DNA of 64,000 nt from Scolanthus callimorphus (GCA_033964015.1 CM066920.1:7283912-7347911), one strand, 5' to 3'; positions 10,615-24,105 are shown, numbered from the stretch's first letter. Numbers and translations: made by a program. Notes: generated by a model not told the origin, from the letters alone.

Positions 10615-13600
10615 ATGGAGGGGAACTATAACAGAAGCTACGACGCCGGCTCAGACAACGATGTTGTTCACAAGCCCGATGAAGGTATGGAGCTGCTTAT
10701 GATTTAGTGCCAATGCGACAGGTTTGACTTGTTAAATTAGGAACGGCGACGATGTGACAAAGCGAAGTGGGTGATAAAACCATCGTTAAGTTAAAAATGC
10801 TGGGATATTTTGGGCCCTGACTCGCAATGCATACTTCTTCTCTGACTCACACGCGTAAAACAAGGATTGGGAGATTCTTGAGTTTTAACGGCAAACTCTA
10901 AATTCTGCTTCCGCGTGAAAGGAAACAAATAAAAACCCTGTCAATTTATGAGAGGAGAAAGTTTGTTATTAAAACTTAAGCTGTGCAAACACTCTTAGAG
11001 GAAGTAATCTGTTGCGCAAAAGTTTCACGAGGCTTTCAGGAACCATTCTCGAACCCAGAGCTCCCCGGCTCGTCTCCTCGGTGACAGCCATTAACGCATG
11101 CGCGAGATTTGATACAGAGCCGCAACCTCGTCCCCAGGGTCTTCTCGGTCGTTTTTCAAAATGGCGGTTGACTCGGGATTCCTCGAGATAAGACCCTGGG
11201 GGAGGCTGAGGACAAATCTCGTTCTCATGTCCTCAAACAGTGGTCATGTGACTCAGCCTTCCCCAGGGTCTTGTGTTCGACCAACCGCCATCTTAAAAAT
11301 TACCCACAAGACCCTGGGGACGAGGTTGACAGAGCCGTGGAGAGAAAATACCTTTCTGCGCATTCCCCAACGTGCAAAATCAACAATCCGCCGACCAATC
11401 CGCCTAAAAGCGCAGCTCCCAAAACGATTTGATGGCGTCATTGATGATGACGGGAAGGTTTTGCTGAAATTTCTCTTTGTTTGGGTGAATTTTGCAACTT
11501 TAAAAAAAAAATTGGAGGGTCGCCATTACGTGACGTTGCCATGGAATCATCAATGTGAACAAAACATATGTCGGCACAAAGAACAATGTTGTAAAGTGGC
11601 TTTTCCGTTATGCGTTTTATACAGACCATTGAAGTTCAAGGGGTGAGGACATAAAAAACTGCTATGAGCAAATGTTAACCTAAGGCAAAGGTTTTAAGGT
11701 AAAACTGTTTCTTGGAAACGGCACACCAGTTTTTAAAACTATTTATGTTTACTTTTCAGTTGTGGAATTAAACGTTAGAGTTGATAAGTCTACAGATGTC
11801 CTGACTCAGAAAGATGCCCTAAATAAGGAGAGCAAAGTGCCGAGAGATGAGGATATCGATGGCGGCGAGAAACGCGAGACTTGGGGACACAAGGCCGAGT
11901 TTATTTTAGCCACAGTCGGTCTTGCTGTGGGACTTGGTAACGTGTGGCGGTTTCCTTATCTTTGTCAGAAGAACGGAGGAGGTGAGTGAAGAACGATCGT
12001 TTAAAAAGTTACGGAATTCAATATTGTTTTTGCAAGTTGTTGGTTGGGCTGGGGTTATAATCTATTGTGCTTACTGAGGCATTAAAAAGCCGCTTGTTTT
12101 AAAAACAGCTACAAGACTCGCTAGTCGCTACAAGAAATAGTTCTGCATCTATTGTCCTCCTGCAATATAACCGCACCATTTTAATGGTTTTAGGTTTTTA
12201 ATAATAGTAGTAATTTAACAAAGGAATGCACCTCTAATCACATCACAAAACTGAAATTTACTTATGCAGAACATAGAGAATGCTAGGTAGATGGAAAGTG
12301 CACGCGTCCGGAATTTACACACGAGTTTGTTAGTGTCAGAAACCGAGCGAGCGAGGCTTTGCGAGCGAGATTTCTGATATGCGAACAAACGAGCGCGTAG
12401 ATTCTGTACAAAGCACAAAGCAAAAAGCACTCCATGTTGTATTTACTTATTCACACTGAGACATTTTGCAAAAAGAGAGAGAAAACAACAGTCATTTATC
12501 TCAAATGTCACAGAATATTTTGAATAAGAAATCAAGAAGCATAAATAACCAAAGACACTGTACACGCTTTTATCTCAGTTTCTATCTAACTAAACTATTC
12601 TAAGGTGTAGTTTAGTACGTATCACTCGAACTAACTCTCGCGAACTATTTTTGGCCTCACTTGGAAATTCTCTGCTAAAATTATCCTTTGACCAATGATT
12701 CCGCCTCGATGGAATTTTCACTAAACATCAAAGAGGCCATTCACATATAACGTGAGGAGCCATTTTGAATAGTCAAGTAGGTTTTCCTAGTTACTTTACA
12801 ATTCACTCACCTATTTATCTGTAATTACTTTACACTGCGATGATGACTGTGGAACTGTAAAACAGCGTTCGTTTTCTGTAATGTTCTGCTATCAAGACCT
12901 TTTAATAATCTGAAGATTGTCATTTCCATTCTCATTCCATTCCAGGCGCGTTCCTGATTCCCTATTTTATCTTCATGTTGATCGAGGGTCTACCACTCTT
13001 CTTCCTGGAGTTAAGTATAGGGCAGCGCATGCGCAAGAGTGCCATTAGCTGCTGGCGTGATATTCACCCGTGTCTATTTGGTATCGGCGTCGCGTGCCTG
13101 ATGGTATCACTCTTGTTGTGTGTTTATTACGTGGTGGTCATCGCCTGGTGCTGTTTTTATTTCTTCATCTCCTTCACTTCGAATTTACCATGGAAGAAGG
13201 TACGTTTTATTTGGAAGTATGCCCTAAGGGGAGGGGGCCTGAATTTGTCCCTGTTGCGCAAGGCATACAAGGAACTTCCGCAGAAACCCATGGGAAAAGC
13301 TGAATTTCCCATGACACAAACATGTGAAGTGTTCGGGTTTTCTATGGGTAAACGTGTGAATTCCGAACGCTTCACATGCTCATGTCATGGGACATTCATG
13401 AATTGGTTTCCCTGTGCATGTAGCCAGGGAGTTTGGATAGCTACGCACGCCATATACTAACGTTAGTGCAGCTATTTTGGCTACAAGAAGCACACATGCA
13501 CACATGATACTCTTCTAATGTTTGTCTTTGAAGAAATCGCTCGAAATCATTCTATTTTCTATCAAAATTTGAGGAAAATGTTGTGTGTTGGTATTTGAAT

Positions 13601-16600
13601 CGAGAAATCACTGGTGAAAGCCCGCGCTTTCGAAAAACACTGACGCTTTTCTTGTAAAACCAAACCAAACCAGTCAAGTTCTTCCACGATCCTGGACAAG
13701 GTAGTGACGTGTGTGCAGAGGCCACTTCAAAACACAGAACAAGATATAAGTGGCGTCTGCTAGCAGGGCACTCCAACGCACGCAGAATTAACTACATCAG
13801 TCTCTGGATCTTTTTGCAGGAGACACTTTGCCATAACTGGGGCGCCTACAGTACTGTACTCAATGCCCTCAAAACATACGAGAACTCGGCCAACTTCACT
13901 AAAAATTCGACCTTACATCGCGCACTCCAATTCAACGAGACCTCGTTCCCTGACTGCTGCGTGCGAGATGCGCCGCAGTACTATTTCTACCACCACGCCC
14001 TGGAGATCTCGACGGGTATCGATGACGTGGGTGGAGGATTAAATGGCAAGCTTGTTGGATGTTTAGTGTTCGCTTGGATTGTTACCTACTTGTGTGTGAT
14101 CAAGGGCATCAAGTCTAGTGGAAAGGTAATTACCAGCACCAAGCCATGACACACGGGGGCAGTCGAGTGATGCAAATCCAGTTTTGCAAAAAGGAATATA
14201 ACTGCTAAGCTGAAGCAAAACGTACACACATCGATTGATGAGGCGAGATGGGTGAGCAGTACGTGGCAAAAAGGCCTCCCTGTGTTTTGTTTTGGAAATG
14301 TTTTAGGGTTTGGGATGATCTAACAAGCTACTAGAGCATGTGTGCCAACTAGCTCAAGAAATCGATTATTGAAGGGCCACGCCCTCTTCCTTGCATTACA
14401 GTCAGTTGCGCAGTTTCCTTCCCTATTGTTGACCGGTCATCATTTGACACTGACCTTTCCCAATTGGAATATAATGGACGATTTTACTTTACACTTTGAC
14501 TATGTCTACAGGTTGTGTATTTCACGGCAACATTCCCCTATGTCATCCTTTTAATCCTTTTCTTCCGTGGGGTCACCCTGGAAGGAGCCGGCAACGGAAT
14601 CAAGACCTTCTTCACCCCAAACGTAAGTAACGTTTCGTAATAGCGTTGTCCCGAGGGCACTGGGACATCAACTCTCCCCGTTTTGCCGGGAGTCTCAAGA
14701 TTTGTCACTCCAGTCTCCCGGCAAAATTTACCTGGACTGCTCCCGGTTCTCTTCTTGGAATTTTCTCTCCTTTTATGTCGACTGAGATCCCAAAGGGAAA
14801 AATGTAAATCCATGGGCGTCTCCGATCTTACATACAGGATCCTGATGAGGAGGTCCCAATCCCATTTCCCAGCCGAATTTTTCTCAAAATCCCAGTCCCA
14901 TTACATCGGTAAATCCCAGCTCCCATTTTACCCCTTCAGGTATATATATAATAATAAATAATAATAAAATCGGAATCGTCCATCGATGAGAGCCCATAAT
15001 CAAGACAAACGTTGTCGACTTGGCGCCGTTGCAAACTTTCCTTATTAGGAAATCCCTTGGTCGCCATGTTGTGGTTTTCTCGGTCGGCAAGGGCCTGGGG
15101 CAAACCACAGGTAGCCCGCGCGTATTCACAGAAAACGAAAACACTATCTTGATTAGAGAAATTCTAAAGAGGAAAGTTTGTTTCCATCTGTGCTTGATGC
15201 CGCCATATTTGTCCCGGTCAAAGAGCCTAAGCACGAGCGACTGCGACGACGGGTAGCCAATGAACGTCCTGGAAAAACAAAACATCTTTGGTCTTTTCCC
15301 TAAATATCTTCATTACTCTTTTATATCCTTCAGTGGGAACTACTGCTTCACGCTAACATCTGGAAAGACGCCGCCACGCAGATGTTCTTTACTCTGAGTC
15401 TCGGGTTCGGTGCGCTAATCGCGTTCGCTAGTTATATGCCCATGCATAATCAGGTGATGCATGACGCCTACATCGTTGTGTTCGTCAACTGCGGAACCTC
15501 AATCTTTGCTGGAATTGTCGTGTTTTCAATCTTGGGCTATAGAGAGACTGTCACAGGAATATCTGCTACAGAGGTAAGCGCCATTGATTTTTACAGGATC
15601 GAACTGCATGCCGTGTGAACGTGTTTTGGGATGTTCACAAAAGACAACGTCATGGATAGAGCAGTTTTCACATGACTGTCGTGAAAACAAATGCAATTGA
15701 GCAATCACTAGCCAATCAGAATCGAGAGAAATCACGACTTGCTCCTAAATGGCTTTTTTCTTAGCCAATTGCAAGCCGAATCAATTACTAAGTAATTACA
15801 CAATTGTATTTGCTACAGATTTTGATTGGCTGAGAAAAACAAGTAGCCAATGAGAACGCAAAGCAATCGTAATTACATAACAAGTCTTGGCAGTCATGTG
15901 AAATCCGCTCTAAGAACACTACACCAAATTCATAAATGGCTGCCGATTCGAATTGTTTTGCCAAACTAGCCTCGAGTTCGTGTGAAAAAGCTGTTCATAT
16001 CAAGAAAATGTCGCCAAAAATTGTCGAATTTTTCCGGCCACATAACATTAAAGTGTTTACTTCGCTGGGGGGGGGGGGGCTAACTGCCCCAACTAGTTAT
16101 TCAAATCAGCAGCTATTTATGAATTTGGTGTATGTAATTAACCAGGAAATAACCCGTCTGCTTTTTAAGAAAAAGTATTATTCGCGTAGTCTCGCTTCCT
16201 CGAAGTTTCTATTAACAGAAAAAGAAATGGCAGGCACACTCATTTTCACACGTAATTTTCAAATTCTTAGCTTCACGAAATTTGTTGCGGGCTTCCTGTG
16301 TTACCACGCGCGCGTCAAAATTGGCGGGAAATTCAGTCAATCAGAAATGTTCCTCGCACAGGCACGTCGTAAATTAATAATATATCACGAAGTATTCATG
16401 AAAGAACATATCTTCATTGGCAAACAGTCTGAAGAGCAAAATGTTCGAAACTGTTCGGTTTCAGAAATCTTTCCCTCCCATACAATTCATGCCGTGTGCC
16501 TAATAATGAGCTAATGACACTCTCCCCTTTCACCCCTTCAGCTTGGCTCTGGTCCCGGTCTAGCCTTCATGACCTTCTCGGATGCCATGTTGTTGATGGA

Positions 16601-19600
16601 CGTGTCGCCACTATGGGCCATCTTGTTCTTCGCCATGTTGATCTTGCTAGGTATCGACAGCGAGTTTGGCACTCTGGAGGCCGCCATTGAACCAATCATG
16701 GAGCTCAAACTCTTCCCGAAGGTAGCGGCATCACCTTTCAATTGTGATGTTATTATAGCCGGCAAAAGCCAGCACCACGCCTGCACACTTAAGCCAAACA
16801 TCCATGCTGATGATGCAATTTGACCAAGATCACGGGGCTAAAATACAACAAAACCTGAAGAGACTGGGCGCAAAACACACCAAAACCTCTTTGCGGCTAG
16901 AGCCTCTAGTCTTTCAGTGAGGGCTAAGTGGAGTTGGTTTTCGGAAATAGGTCTTTTGGGCTCGAATGAAATGGTGAAGAATTGAGCACATCAAGGACAT
17001 ACAAAGAAATTTTTGTCTAAAGGGGGGCAAGCCTTGGCCATCCTTTATTTAGGCAACTTGTGTAAAAGCCTACTGAAAACTATAAATTCTCTATAATACT
17101 TTATAGAATTCGACTTTGTAGTTCCAACGATCCACAAAGCATGCTGGTTGGCGATGGACTTTATCTATTTTTTGTTTTCTCATCAGATGCGCAAGGAGCT
17201 CGTGACGCTGGGCGTGGTTGTGATTATGTTCTTAGTAGGCCTGTGCATGGTGTCAGGACCGGGATTTTATATCTTCCAAATTTTTGACGATTATTCGGTC
17301 ACCATTCCACTCCTCGTTATCGCACTCTTCCAGTGTATCGGTGTCGCCTGGGTCTACGGCAATGACAGGTACTATATAGATTTAGGCGCAGCCTAAAAGC
17401 GGGGCTCACATTATATGTAGAATAAATGAGGAAAGGCTGATACTATAACGCAAAAAATCGTAACATGACAGTCAATAAGCAACTGTGGACAGCTGTTTCC
17501 ACCTTGTTAGATCTCGTCAGGACGGTATAGCCAGAGCAGAGCGGTTGGTTGGCCGCCTACACAAGAGCAAATGGTTATGACACAACAGAAGGACTCAAAT
17601 TTAAAGGGGCACTCGCACGCTTAATATTCGTCCACCGTGGACTTAAAATAGGTAAAATTGTAACCGTGAAAACACATGTACATTTGCCCGTAGTAATCAA
17701 AATAATTCTCCAGATTAATAGACAAACCTTTCAAGTGTTAGACAAATGCAATTTTAGGTTGTTTTGACCTGTTATCAAGAGGATGGAATTGGATTGCAAT
17801 TTGAGATATTTTCTTATCAGAAAAGTGGCCAGCAAGCGTGCGAGAGCCCCTTTAAGATACTCAACGACCGCATAAAGTCACATGCAAAGCGCGTGACTAT
17901 ATGTAACTGAGGTGTAATGTGCATTTGCACATACTGATGGTGTCACTTTTCTCTTGAGCCAGAAGAAAAAAGAATACTTTTAGGAGGTATGAATCACACA
18001 ACTACCTCAAGTAGGCTTGGCGGGGCAGGCAGACCGCGGCAGGGAATACCGCTTAACCAAGCTTTGCAAAGACCACATACCATTCATAAAGTACAGGAAA
18101 CCCAAAAAGCACATCAAAACAAAGTTTTGCCATTTCACATATGTATGGGGCTTTGCTACTGCGTCTTCGGCGCGGTGAGCTCCGCTATTATGAGAAACCC
18201 TTGGCGTCCTCACTTGAACGTTTAGAGCAAATTACAAATGACTGCCATAAAGCCATATACATCTAGCCAAGCATAACCAAGAGAAATTACAAGTTGCTAC
18301 TGAATGGCGTTCCCCCTTCAGCGAATTACAAATCACAAATTTGCTCTCTTCTTGCAACGTCGGAATTCGTGGTGGCCATCTCTTTGAACATTTCAATATG
18401 TGCTTGGCTTGGCTTGGAATGAGGTTCAGCGTTCTCTGAAATTCTAATGAAGAAAGAATTTTACAACTATTAAACTATTTATTATCCCTTGTTATCCGAG
18501 TTTCTTATCTTTATTTTCATTCAAGTTCCATCTCGTTCATTGGGTAGGTCAATAGTGAAAATTTATTGTACCTGCCAAAAAAAACCTGCATGTCAGGCCA
18601 ATTTTTGTTCCCTATTTCGAACCCTGGTTCTCCACCAATTTTTCCCCAGGTTTGCTGACGATATCGAGTTTATGACCGGCAAGCGTCCATGGGTGGGTTG
18701 GATGATCTGCTGGAAGTACATCTCTCCCCTTGCTCTGTTCGTCGTTCTTATCGCTCTGATTGTACAACAATCCGAGGGACCACCACAATACAGCAAATTT
18801 GTCGGATGTACTCAGGTATGTCTATAGCCATTCGCCTAGAAATTGCCGAGTCCAATAAAAAGGCCATTCTTGGTTTTATATGGTGTAGGAACCAAGTGTC
18901 AAATTACATTTTTCCGGGAATCCTATTAGTTGAAAGTGTTCACGTGAAGGGCACAAAATTACACTGTTACCCGGCGAGTTGTCTGAGGGTAATTAATTGC
19001 ACGAGTGGGCTTTTCAAAAGGTATGAAAATTTGAGCTTTTTGAAAAACTCATGAGTGTAATATATTGCCAACCGGGAAATGTAAGAACCGGAAGTCACGT
19101 GACCACGATAACATCAGGCGAAAGTTGCGCGCGTTTGCAAACTTTGCAAAATGCTATTCAGGAACAAAAACTAGATTTATGTTTACTTTATTTTATTTCA
19201 ATTTTATTTTATTTTATTTTAAACCATTTTTTAATTTAATCTTTTCATTTCATTTTTATTTTTTATTTTTGTTCTCTTTGACACTTGATAATAAGCACTT
19301 ATTGACTGCGGCCGAGCGTCTCACATCGTAGTTCATTCAACAATAAAACTCTAGCTATTATGCTCATGGCTTCAAAAGCGCATTTTTGTAGAAATGAACT
19401 GGTTTAAGACGTAATCCATTTGAAAATCGAGTAACGATTGGAAAAAATTCTTGGAACAAATTTATTTACATCATATTGTAGACTTCTGTCTTACTGTTTT
19501 TGATATCTGATCTAAAATAATCATTTCTTACAACACCGAACATCGAAAATGAATCCTGAAAGTTGTCCAAATCCATACAATGTGTATAGGTTGAAAGTAC

Positions 19601-20406
19601 TATGAAATGAACATCAACAGCCAACACCAATCTTCACAACTTTGAAAAATTATTTCTCAGGTTTCCTTGCAAATTTCGTCTCGGTGTTATCGCCAATTCT
19701 TTATTTTATTAATACCTTTCATAAAATGCTAGAAACAAGGAAATTGGTTTTGTAATACTCTATTTAAAAATTGTTTCCACTTTGTGTCAAGATTACTCGA
19801 TTTTTCAACGGATTTCCTCTTAACCCCAGCACAGGGAATTTCTGCAGAAACCCATCCATGGGAAAGGCTGAATTTCCCATGGTATAAGCATGTGAAGTGG
19901 TATGACTAGTTTTACGGGAAACTAGGTGGTCTGCGTCGGCGGAGACGTGAACATGAACAACAATAACCAAAGCTTGAGATTTATGTTAAACGCCGTGTAT
20001 GTGCCGTGTAAGAATGTGAAGTGTTCGGATTTCCCAAGACTATCCATGTGAATTGCGAACACTTCCTATGCATGTGTCTTGTGAAATTCAGCTTTTCCCA
20101 TGAATGGGTTTCTGCAAAAATTCCCTGTGCTAAGAACTACTTTGTTCTCTTTTGGTTCAATAGAAACCGTATGGTGATAGCAAAGGGTCGGATACCTGGA
20201 CGGAGAAAGTACCGTATCCAGGTTGGGGCATTTTCGTAGTAGTCTGCATCGTCCTGGCCTCAACACTCCCCGTGCTAATCTGGCTTATCAAGGACTGGCC
20301 CAAAAATTGGCGACAAGGATTCCATAAAATGCTCTGCACAGGAACAAATAACTACCTTCCTGACCCCAAGAAAGAGGAAAGTGAGAAACAACAGCCACGC
20401 GTTTGA
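10615..20406 (+). CDS. SLC6 sodium- and chloride-dependent neutral amino-acid transporter, B(0)AT/SLC6A15-20 type, copy 1 (10 exons, 657 aa)
   Basis: Plasma-membrane symporter with the SLC6/LeuT fold. Exons: 10615-10684, 11760-11981, 12946-13199, 13820-14125, 14512-14622, 15334-15573, 16542-16721, 17187-17368, 18650-18815, 20164-20406. All borders are GT/AG, phases agree, and 1,974 nt gives 657 residues plus stop. Exon 2 ends in TM1 with [18 protein letters not shown]. Exon 4 holds the large extracellular loop with N-glycosylation sequons (NFT, NST, NET). Exon 6 has TM6 ([17 protein letters not shown]). TM7 has VNCGTS, whose Asn and Ser match Na1- and chloride-binding positions of animal members. 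Exon 9 has [10 protein letters not shown], typical of the B0AT group. TM1 followed by CQKNGGG and the [15 protein letters not shown] block also favour SLC6A15-20 over GABA or monoamine carriers. Substrate cannot be read from sequence. It is the intact member of the tandem pair. Confidence 0.93.
11123..11328. mobile_element. 206-bp MITE with 9-bp target duplication, nested in a related element
   Basis: Arms CAACCTCGTCCCCAGGGTCT and AGACCCTGGGGACGAGGTTG are perfect inverted repeats. The 9-bp direct repeat ACAGAGCCG flanks it (11114-11122 and 11329-11337). The host sequence on both sides (11044-11122 and 11338-11380) is itself a fragment of the CATTCTCGAACCCAGAGC family seen whole at 63512-63732. 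Nine-base duplications are typical of Mutator-like elements. It lies in intron 1 of SLC6 copy 1. Confidence 0.85.
13257..13422. repeat. Dispersed CACAGGGAA-family repeat in SLC6 copy 1 intron 3
   Basis: Contains CAGAAACCCATGGGAAAAGC and GCTGAATTTCCCATG blocks shared with 19828-20131 and 29870-29970. It is part of the extra sequence that makes intron 3 of copy 1 about 620 bp, while intron 3 of copy 2 is only 93 bp (35925-36017). End points are approximate. Confidence 0.5.
15657..15912. mobile_element. MITE in SLC6 copy 1 intron 6
   Basis: Inverted arms TAGAGCAGTTTTCACATGAC (15657) and CAGTCATGTGAAATCCGCTC ending TA (15912) bound a 256-bp segment with repeated CCAATCA/TTGATTGGCT motifs. The corresponding intron of copy 2 (37729-38216) is about half as long and lacks it. 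Confidence 0.65.
19828..20131. mobile_element. TIR element of the CACAGGGAA family
   Basis: Arms AGCACAGGGAATTTCTGCAG and the approximate complement ending AATTCCCTGTGCT frame a 304-bp segment just upstream of the last exon of SLC6 copy 1. Copy 2 has no such segment immediately before its last exon. Partial relatives are at 13257-13422 and 29870-29970. Confidence 0.6.
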
Positions 20407-20470
20407 TTAACGGTTACTGGGCATTTTCTCCATTTCCATCGAAACGCAAAGAATTTAGACGAAGGGTTCT

Positions 20471-20900
20471 CGGCCCGAAATAGCGTGGGTTATGGGTGAC
20501 ATGGCGTCCTCAGTAGCCACAGTAGTCATCCCCCTATCCCTTAACCCCCTCCTCCCCCAAGAAAGCCCATTACCTAGGTGCGTTCGACCCTGAAATAGCA
20601 TGGGTTATATTGATTAAGTGTCAATATATTGAACGCCAATCCCGGAAAAAATATGTTCCCCTATCCCACAGTAGTCATCCTCCTATCCCCTAACCCCCTC
20701 CTCCCCCAAGAAGCCCATTACCTAGGAGCGTCTTGCCCTGAAATAGCGTGGGTTATGAGTGACATGGCGTCCTCAACAGCAAGAGATTGAACGCTCATTC
20801 CAGAATGTATGTTCCCCTATCCCACAGTAGTCATCCCCCTATCCCCTAATCCCCTCCTCCCCCGTGTTAGAATTTCTGAAACGCGTGTCCGATTGAAATT
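20471..20900. repeat. Tandem repeat 3' of SLC6 copy 1 (about 3 units of 115-146 bp)
   Basis: The block GAAATAGCGTGGGTTAT recurs at about 20478, 20592 and 20738, each time followed by CAGTAGTCATCC and a C-rich stretch ending CCCATTACCTAGG. The array starts about 65 bp after the stop codon. Unit 2 lacks the array at the same place. Confidence 0.7.
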
Positions 20901-21854
20901 TCTCACAGCTCATTACCTAGGAGCGTCCATCTAGGTGTAGGAAAGTGTATCAGCGAATTGGAAAATGAAGCAGGTCTGAAGTTATTTTTAGAACAATAGA
21001 TTTGCCGCTTGAATAACCTTTTCTGAACAAAGTATGGGCTACCTGCATTGTGGCGTAGTCTGTGTTACACTGTGAAACTAGTGGAGATGGGTGCTCCTAA
21101 GTAAAGTGAACTCCTGCTCGACCAAGTAAAGCCGCAGTACAGTCAGATCTCCAATAGAATACCCTACCTCGCCCTGCAGTGGGTCAACGTAAGATACAGT
21201 GGAAAAGCCTCTGCTTTTTCTTATGTTTTGATATATAGCATCAAGAGTGGATTACCAAGAGTTTCCATATTTACTATGTACGCCCGAATCACAGTCAGAA
21301 AAGTGTCTATTTTAAGAACTAGGATTCCCGCGAAAATTCGTCATCCACAGGGTTCCCACTTTCTCGTCACGCGAACAGTTGTGAGATCCAGCCTAAAATT
21401 AAATCGCAGATCAATGGAAAACCGTTAAAATCGCAAAGATAAGGTAGGATATTCTCTATTTTGTTGTGTATTGGGCATACGAGCATTCGAGCCAGAGCAT
21501 TCGAATACTTTCGCGCGCGAAACTCAAATCTAAAAATAGACACTTTTCTGACTGTGATGTGGACAAATACAGTAGGGAAAGATTCTAACTCTTGTTAATC
21601 CAGTCTTGATAGCATATATATTTTTGTAGTGTTTAACATAAATTGTAACATATATATTCCACTTGAAGTCTGCAAATCGCATATTTAGCCCGGGTCCTCA
21701 TCGGGACCTCATATATTCATAACGGCAAACGACGCAAACTATAAATCCGAAGATAGTTACCCAAAGTAAATACTGTGCCATTGCTTTTAAAGAACAACAC
21801 TCTATTGACTTTACAAGTAGCAAAAAATAGTTTGGCATTATCCTTTTTATTTAA

Positions 21855-22136
21855 GCATTAGAGCACAACTTTCTGTGACTTTATCGGCGCAAAAGAGCAC
21901 GCGTGATGTTGGGAGAGACACGAGAACGTTGTAAAATCACGAGCCGCAGGAGAGAGATTTTAAATCGTTTCGAGTGTCCCTCCCAACATCACAAGTGGTG
22001 CTCTATTTGCCGATAAAGTCATAGAAAGTTGTGCTCTAATGCTTTTATGATATAGCGGGGGAGAACCATTACTTTATCGGTGTAATAGAGCATAGATTTG
22101 GACCAATCAGAGCGCGCGTTATATCGTAGCTATATT
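21855..22136. mobile_element. MITE with GCATTAGAGCACAAC arms (second copy)
   Basis: Opposite orientation to 9198-9413, sharing the GCATTAGAGCACAACTTTCT arms and the long AT-rich arm that ends TATATCGTAGCTATA. It has a longer centre with GATGTTGGGAG / CTCCCAACATC paired arms. Confidence 0.6.
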
Positions 22137-22240
22137 TGATAAATAGTTTCACACACAGCATTTATTGAAATTGGGCTTTTATATATACGAGACTGAAGAC
22201 TGAAATTGGGTGTTTTTATACGAGACTGACGCTCGGATTG

Positions 22241-22303
22241 CATGTATAGTTCATGTGTAGTTCATGTGTAGTTCATGTATAGTTCATGTATAGTTCATGT
22301 GTA
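22241..22303. repeat. 12-bp tandem repeat (TGTATAGTTCA-type)
   Basis: About five copies of TGTATAGTTCAT or TGTGTAGTTCAT. The paralogous place in unit 2 (about 43039) has only about one copy, so the array changed size after the duplication. Confidence 0.7.
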
Positions 22304-22874
22304 CTCTATTGAGTAGAGAATGTGATAGAACGAGTGTGTTATTAGCACCATATGATTATATCTTTTATCATTATATCTTTTATTATATTTTTTATCATTA
22401 GTATTTTTTATCATTACCTATTTTTTATTTTTTGCTTGTTGTATTCTTGTTAGTGGATTTCTCTGATATGGCGAAGTTAATAAAATAAAATAAATATATT
22501 ATATTTTTTTAAATAATTAACATATGTAATAAATGTAACCAGGAGTGCCGGGAAGATGATTTAAAATAAAAGTCAATCAAATGCTGTTTTCTGAAATCTT
22601 CTCGGCCTTTTCTGCCTTTTTGTCAGTGATCCAAGAGGTCGTTGTGGCGCAAATTGCTGCCGCGCAGATTACAACCGTGAAGGCTGTTGTACAGTATATA
22701 TGCCTCCGGGATGCGGGGCGCTACAAAGTTGAGGACCACCTTGTACACGTATAGAGTTTACGGGATCGATCTCGGGATGCTATTTTATTATATAAACACC
22801 GATGAAATACCGAGTGATCTCCCGCGCGAAAACTTGATATCTTCAAACGTGAAAATAACATGCAGGAACCTCGA

Positions 22875-22931
22875 CCTCGTTACCAGCGCCTTTCCTTTCG
22901 CAAAACACGCGAAAAGGCGCTGGGAACGAGG
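22875..22931. mobile_element. Minimal hairpin related to the 9-bp-TSD family
   Basis: CCTCGTTACCAGCGCCTTT and AAAGGCGCTGGGAACGAGG form a 19-bp near-perfect inverted pair around a short loop. The outer CCTCGTTCCCAG-type sequence resembles the tips of the elements at 11123 and 29612. Confidence 0.5.
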
Positions 22932-23234
22932 TTGTCTGTAATTTGACACTTTACATTCGTCATTTCATTCGTCATTTCTCCTGTCTTCACGTCTTTCTGA
23001 TGGTACAATAGACCTAGGCGACCCCATCTCCCCGATTAGTCTGTGGAAAGCTACAACATTGAGACGTAAATAAAGTACAAAGAAGACAAACACTTCTAAC
23101 AGCCAGGTGAGTTTTGTAGATTTATATTGACAATTTGATATTTCTTACAATTTTTCGAGTCAGTTGATCAAGTTTAGTTGAAGTTATCAGCTTTCCTCGT
23201 TTCTCCGATCAGCCATGTGTCTGCTCCGTCACAT

Positions 23235-23352
23235 GCGCAGAAAGGTGTTTCCCTCGACGGCTCTTTCTCAAATCTCGCGCATGCGTCAATGGCTGTCACC
23301 AGAGCCTCCCCCGCGAGGTGACGAGCCGGGGAGTTCTGGGTTCGAGAATGGA
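23235..23352. mobile_element. Right-end fragment of the CATTCTCG...CGAGAATG TIR family
   Basis: Matches the right half of the complete element at 63512-63732: AAATCTCGCGCATGCGTCAA, CCAGAGCCTCCCCCGCGAGG and the terminal CTGGGTTCGAGAATG. The left end is missing. It lies near the junction of the two segmental-duplication units. Confidence 0.7.
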
Positions 23353-23763
23353 ACTTCGGGGGGTTATTTTGTCTTACTGCGCATAGTAATAGCAGGTCAG
23401 CAGCTTCAATGAGGGCTCAGCTCAAGAGTTGTACAGCTTGAATTCCTTGTGGCGTGTGCATTTTGGATGTGGATATTTTTGGCGAAGTTTGTCGAAGATA
23501 ATCGGTAAGTTAAAGTCATGAATTGCCTTAATTACATTTTTACAGGTTATCGCATCTTTTGCCCTTATATAGCTATGTTTTTCGCGCGAAAGTAAGAACA
23601 CGCTACTATACTAGACAATTCAGAAGTCACGCGCGCTCGTAAACAAGCACAGAACAAAGCGCAGAACTGCAAAGTTTTGGATTTTGCAGAATCTTGTTTT
23701 TAAGCTGCCAAGAATACATTTTTTTACGTCCCAAGAATGATTCTCTGTATCAATGCACACGGC

Positions 23764-24105
23764 ATGACTCCACCAGGAGATAATACTGGAAATCATGCCA
23801 AACGTACCCGGAACTACTGTGCAATAGGACCGCCATGATGGATCCAAAAATTGGCGCTTAGATGAGCTGTATTCTCAAGAGTTTCTTCTGTCTTGTGCCT
23901 TTTGTCCTTTATCTACTGCATAAGAAAAGTGACTCCATGACTCCACCAGGAGATAATACTGGAAATCATGCCAAACGTCCCCGGAACTACTGTGCAATAG
24001 GACCGCCATGATGGATCCAAAATTGGCGCTTAGATGAGCTGTATTCTCAAGAGTTTCTTCTGTCTTGTGCCTTTTGTCCTTTATCTACTGCATAAGAATA
24101 GTGCT
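23764..24105. repeat. Direct tandem repeat (about 173 bp x 2) upstream of SLC6 copy 2
   Basis: The segment starting ATGACTCCACCAGGAGATAA occurs at 23764 and again at 23937, each running to TATCTACTGCATAAGAA. Related single copies are at about 6924, 8546 and 24684, so this upstream block has been duplicated several times in both units. Confidence 0.8.

Larger units (their letters stand above)
6590..22860 (+). repeat. Segmental duplication, unit 1 (SLC6 copy 1 with flanks)
   Basis: From about 6.6 kb to 22.9 kb the sequence matches 23.45-43.6 kb in the same order and orientation. Shared markers include the upstream stretch AATCGGTAAGTTAAAGTCAT (6646 and 23500), exon 1 (10615 and 26848), all coding exons, and the tail AAATGCTGTTTTCTGAA (22579 and 43187). 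Differences are mostly transposon insertions private to one unit. Limits are approximate because similarity fades at both ends. Confidence 0.85.

Noticed and set aside
10286..10631. Gly- or Pro-run ORFs
   Set aside because: They arise from the poly-G tract at the end of the TIR element 9461-10487.
15936..16514. 192-codon plus ORF in SLC6 copy 1 intron 6
   Set aside because: Contains a poly-G-coded run and repeat sequence, has no family resemblance and lies wholly within an intron; the paralogous intron does not preserve it.
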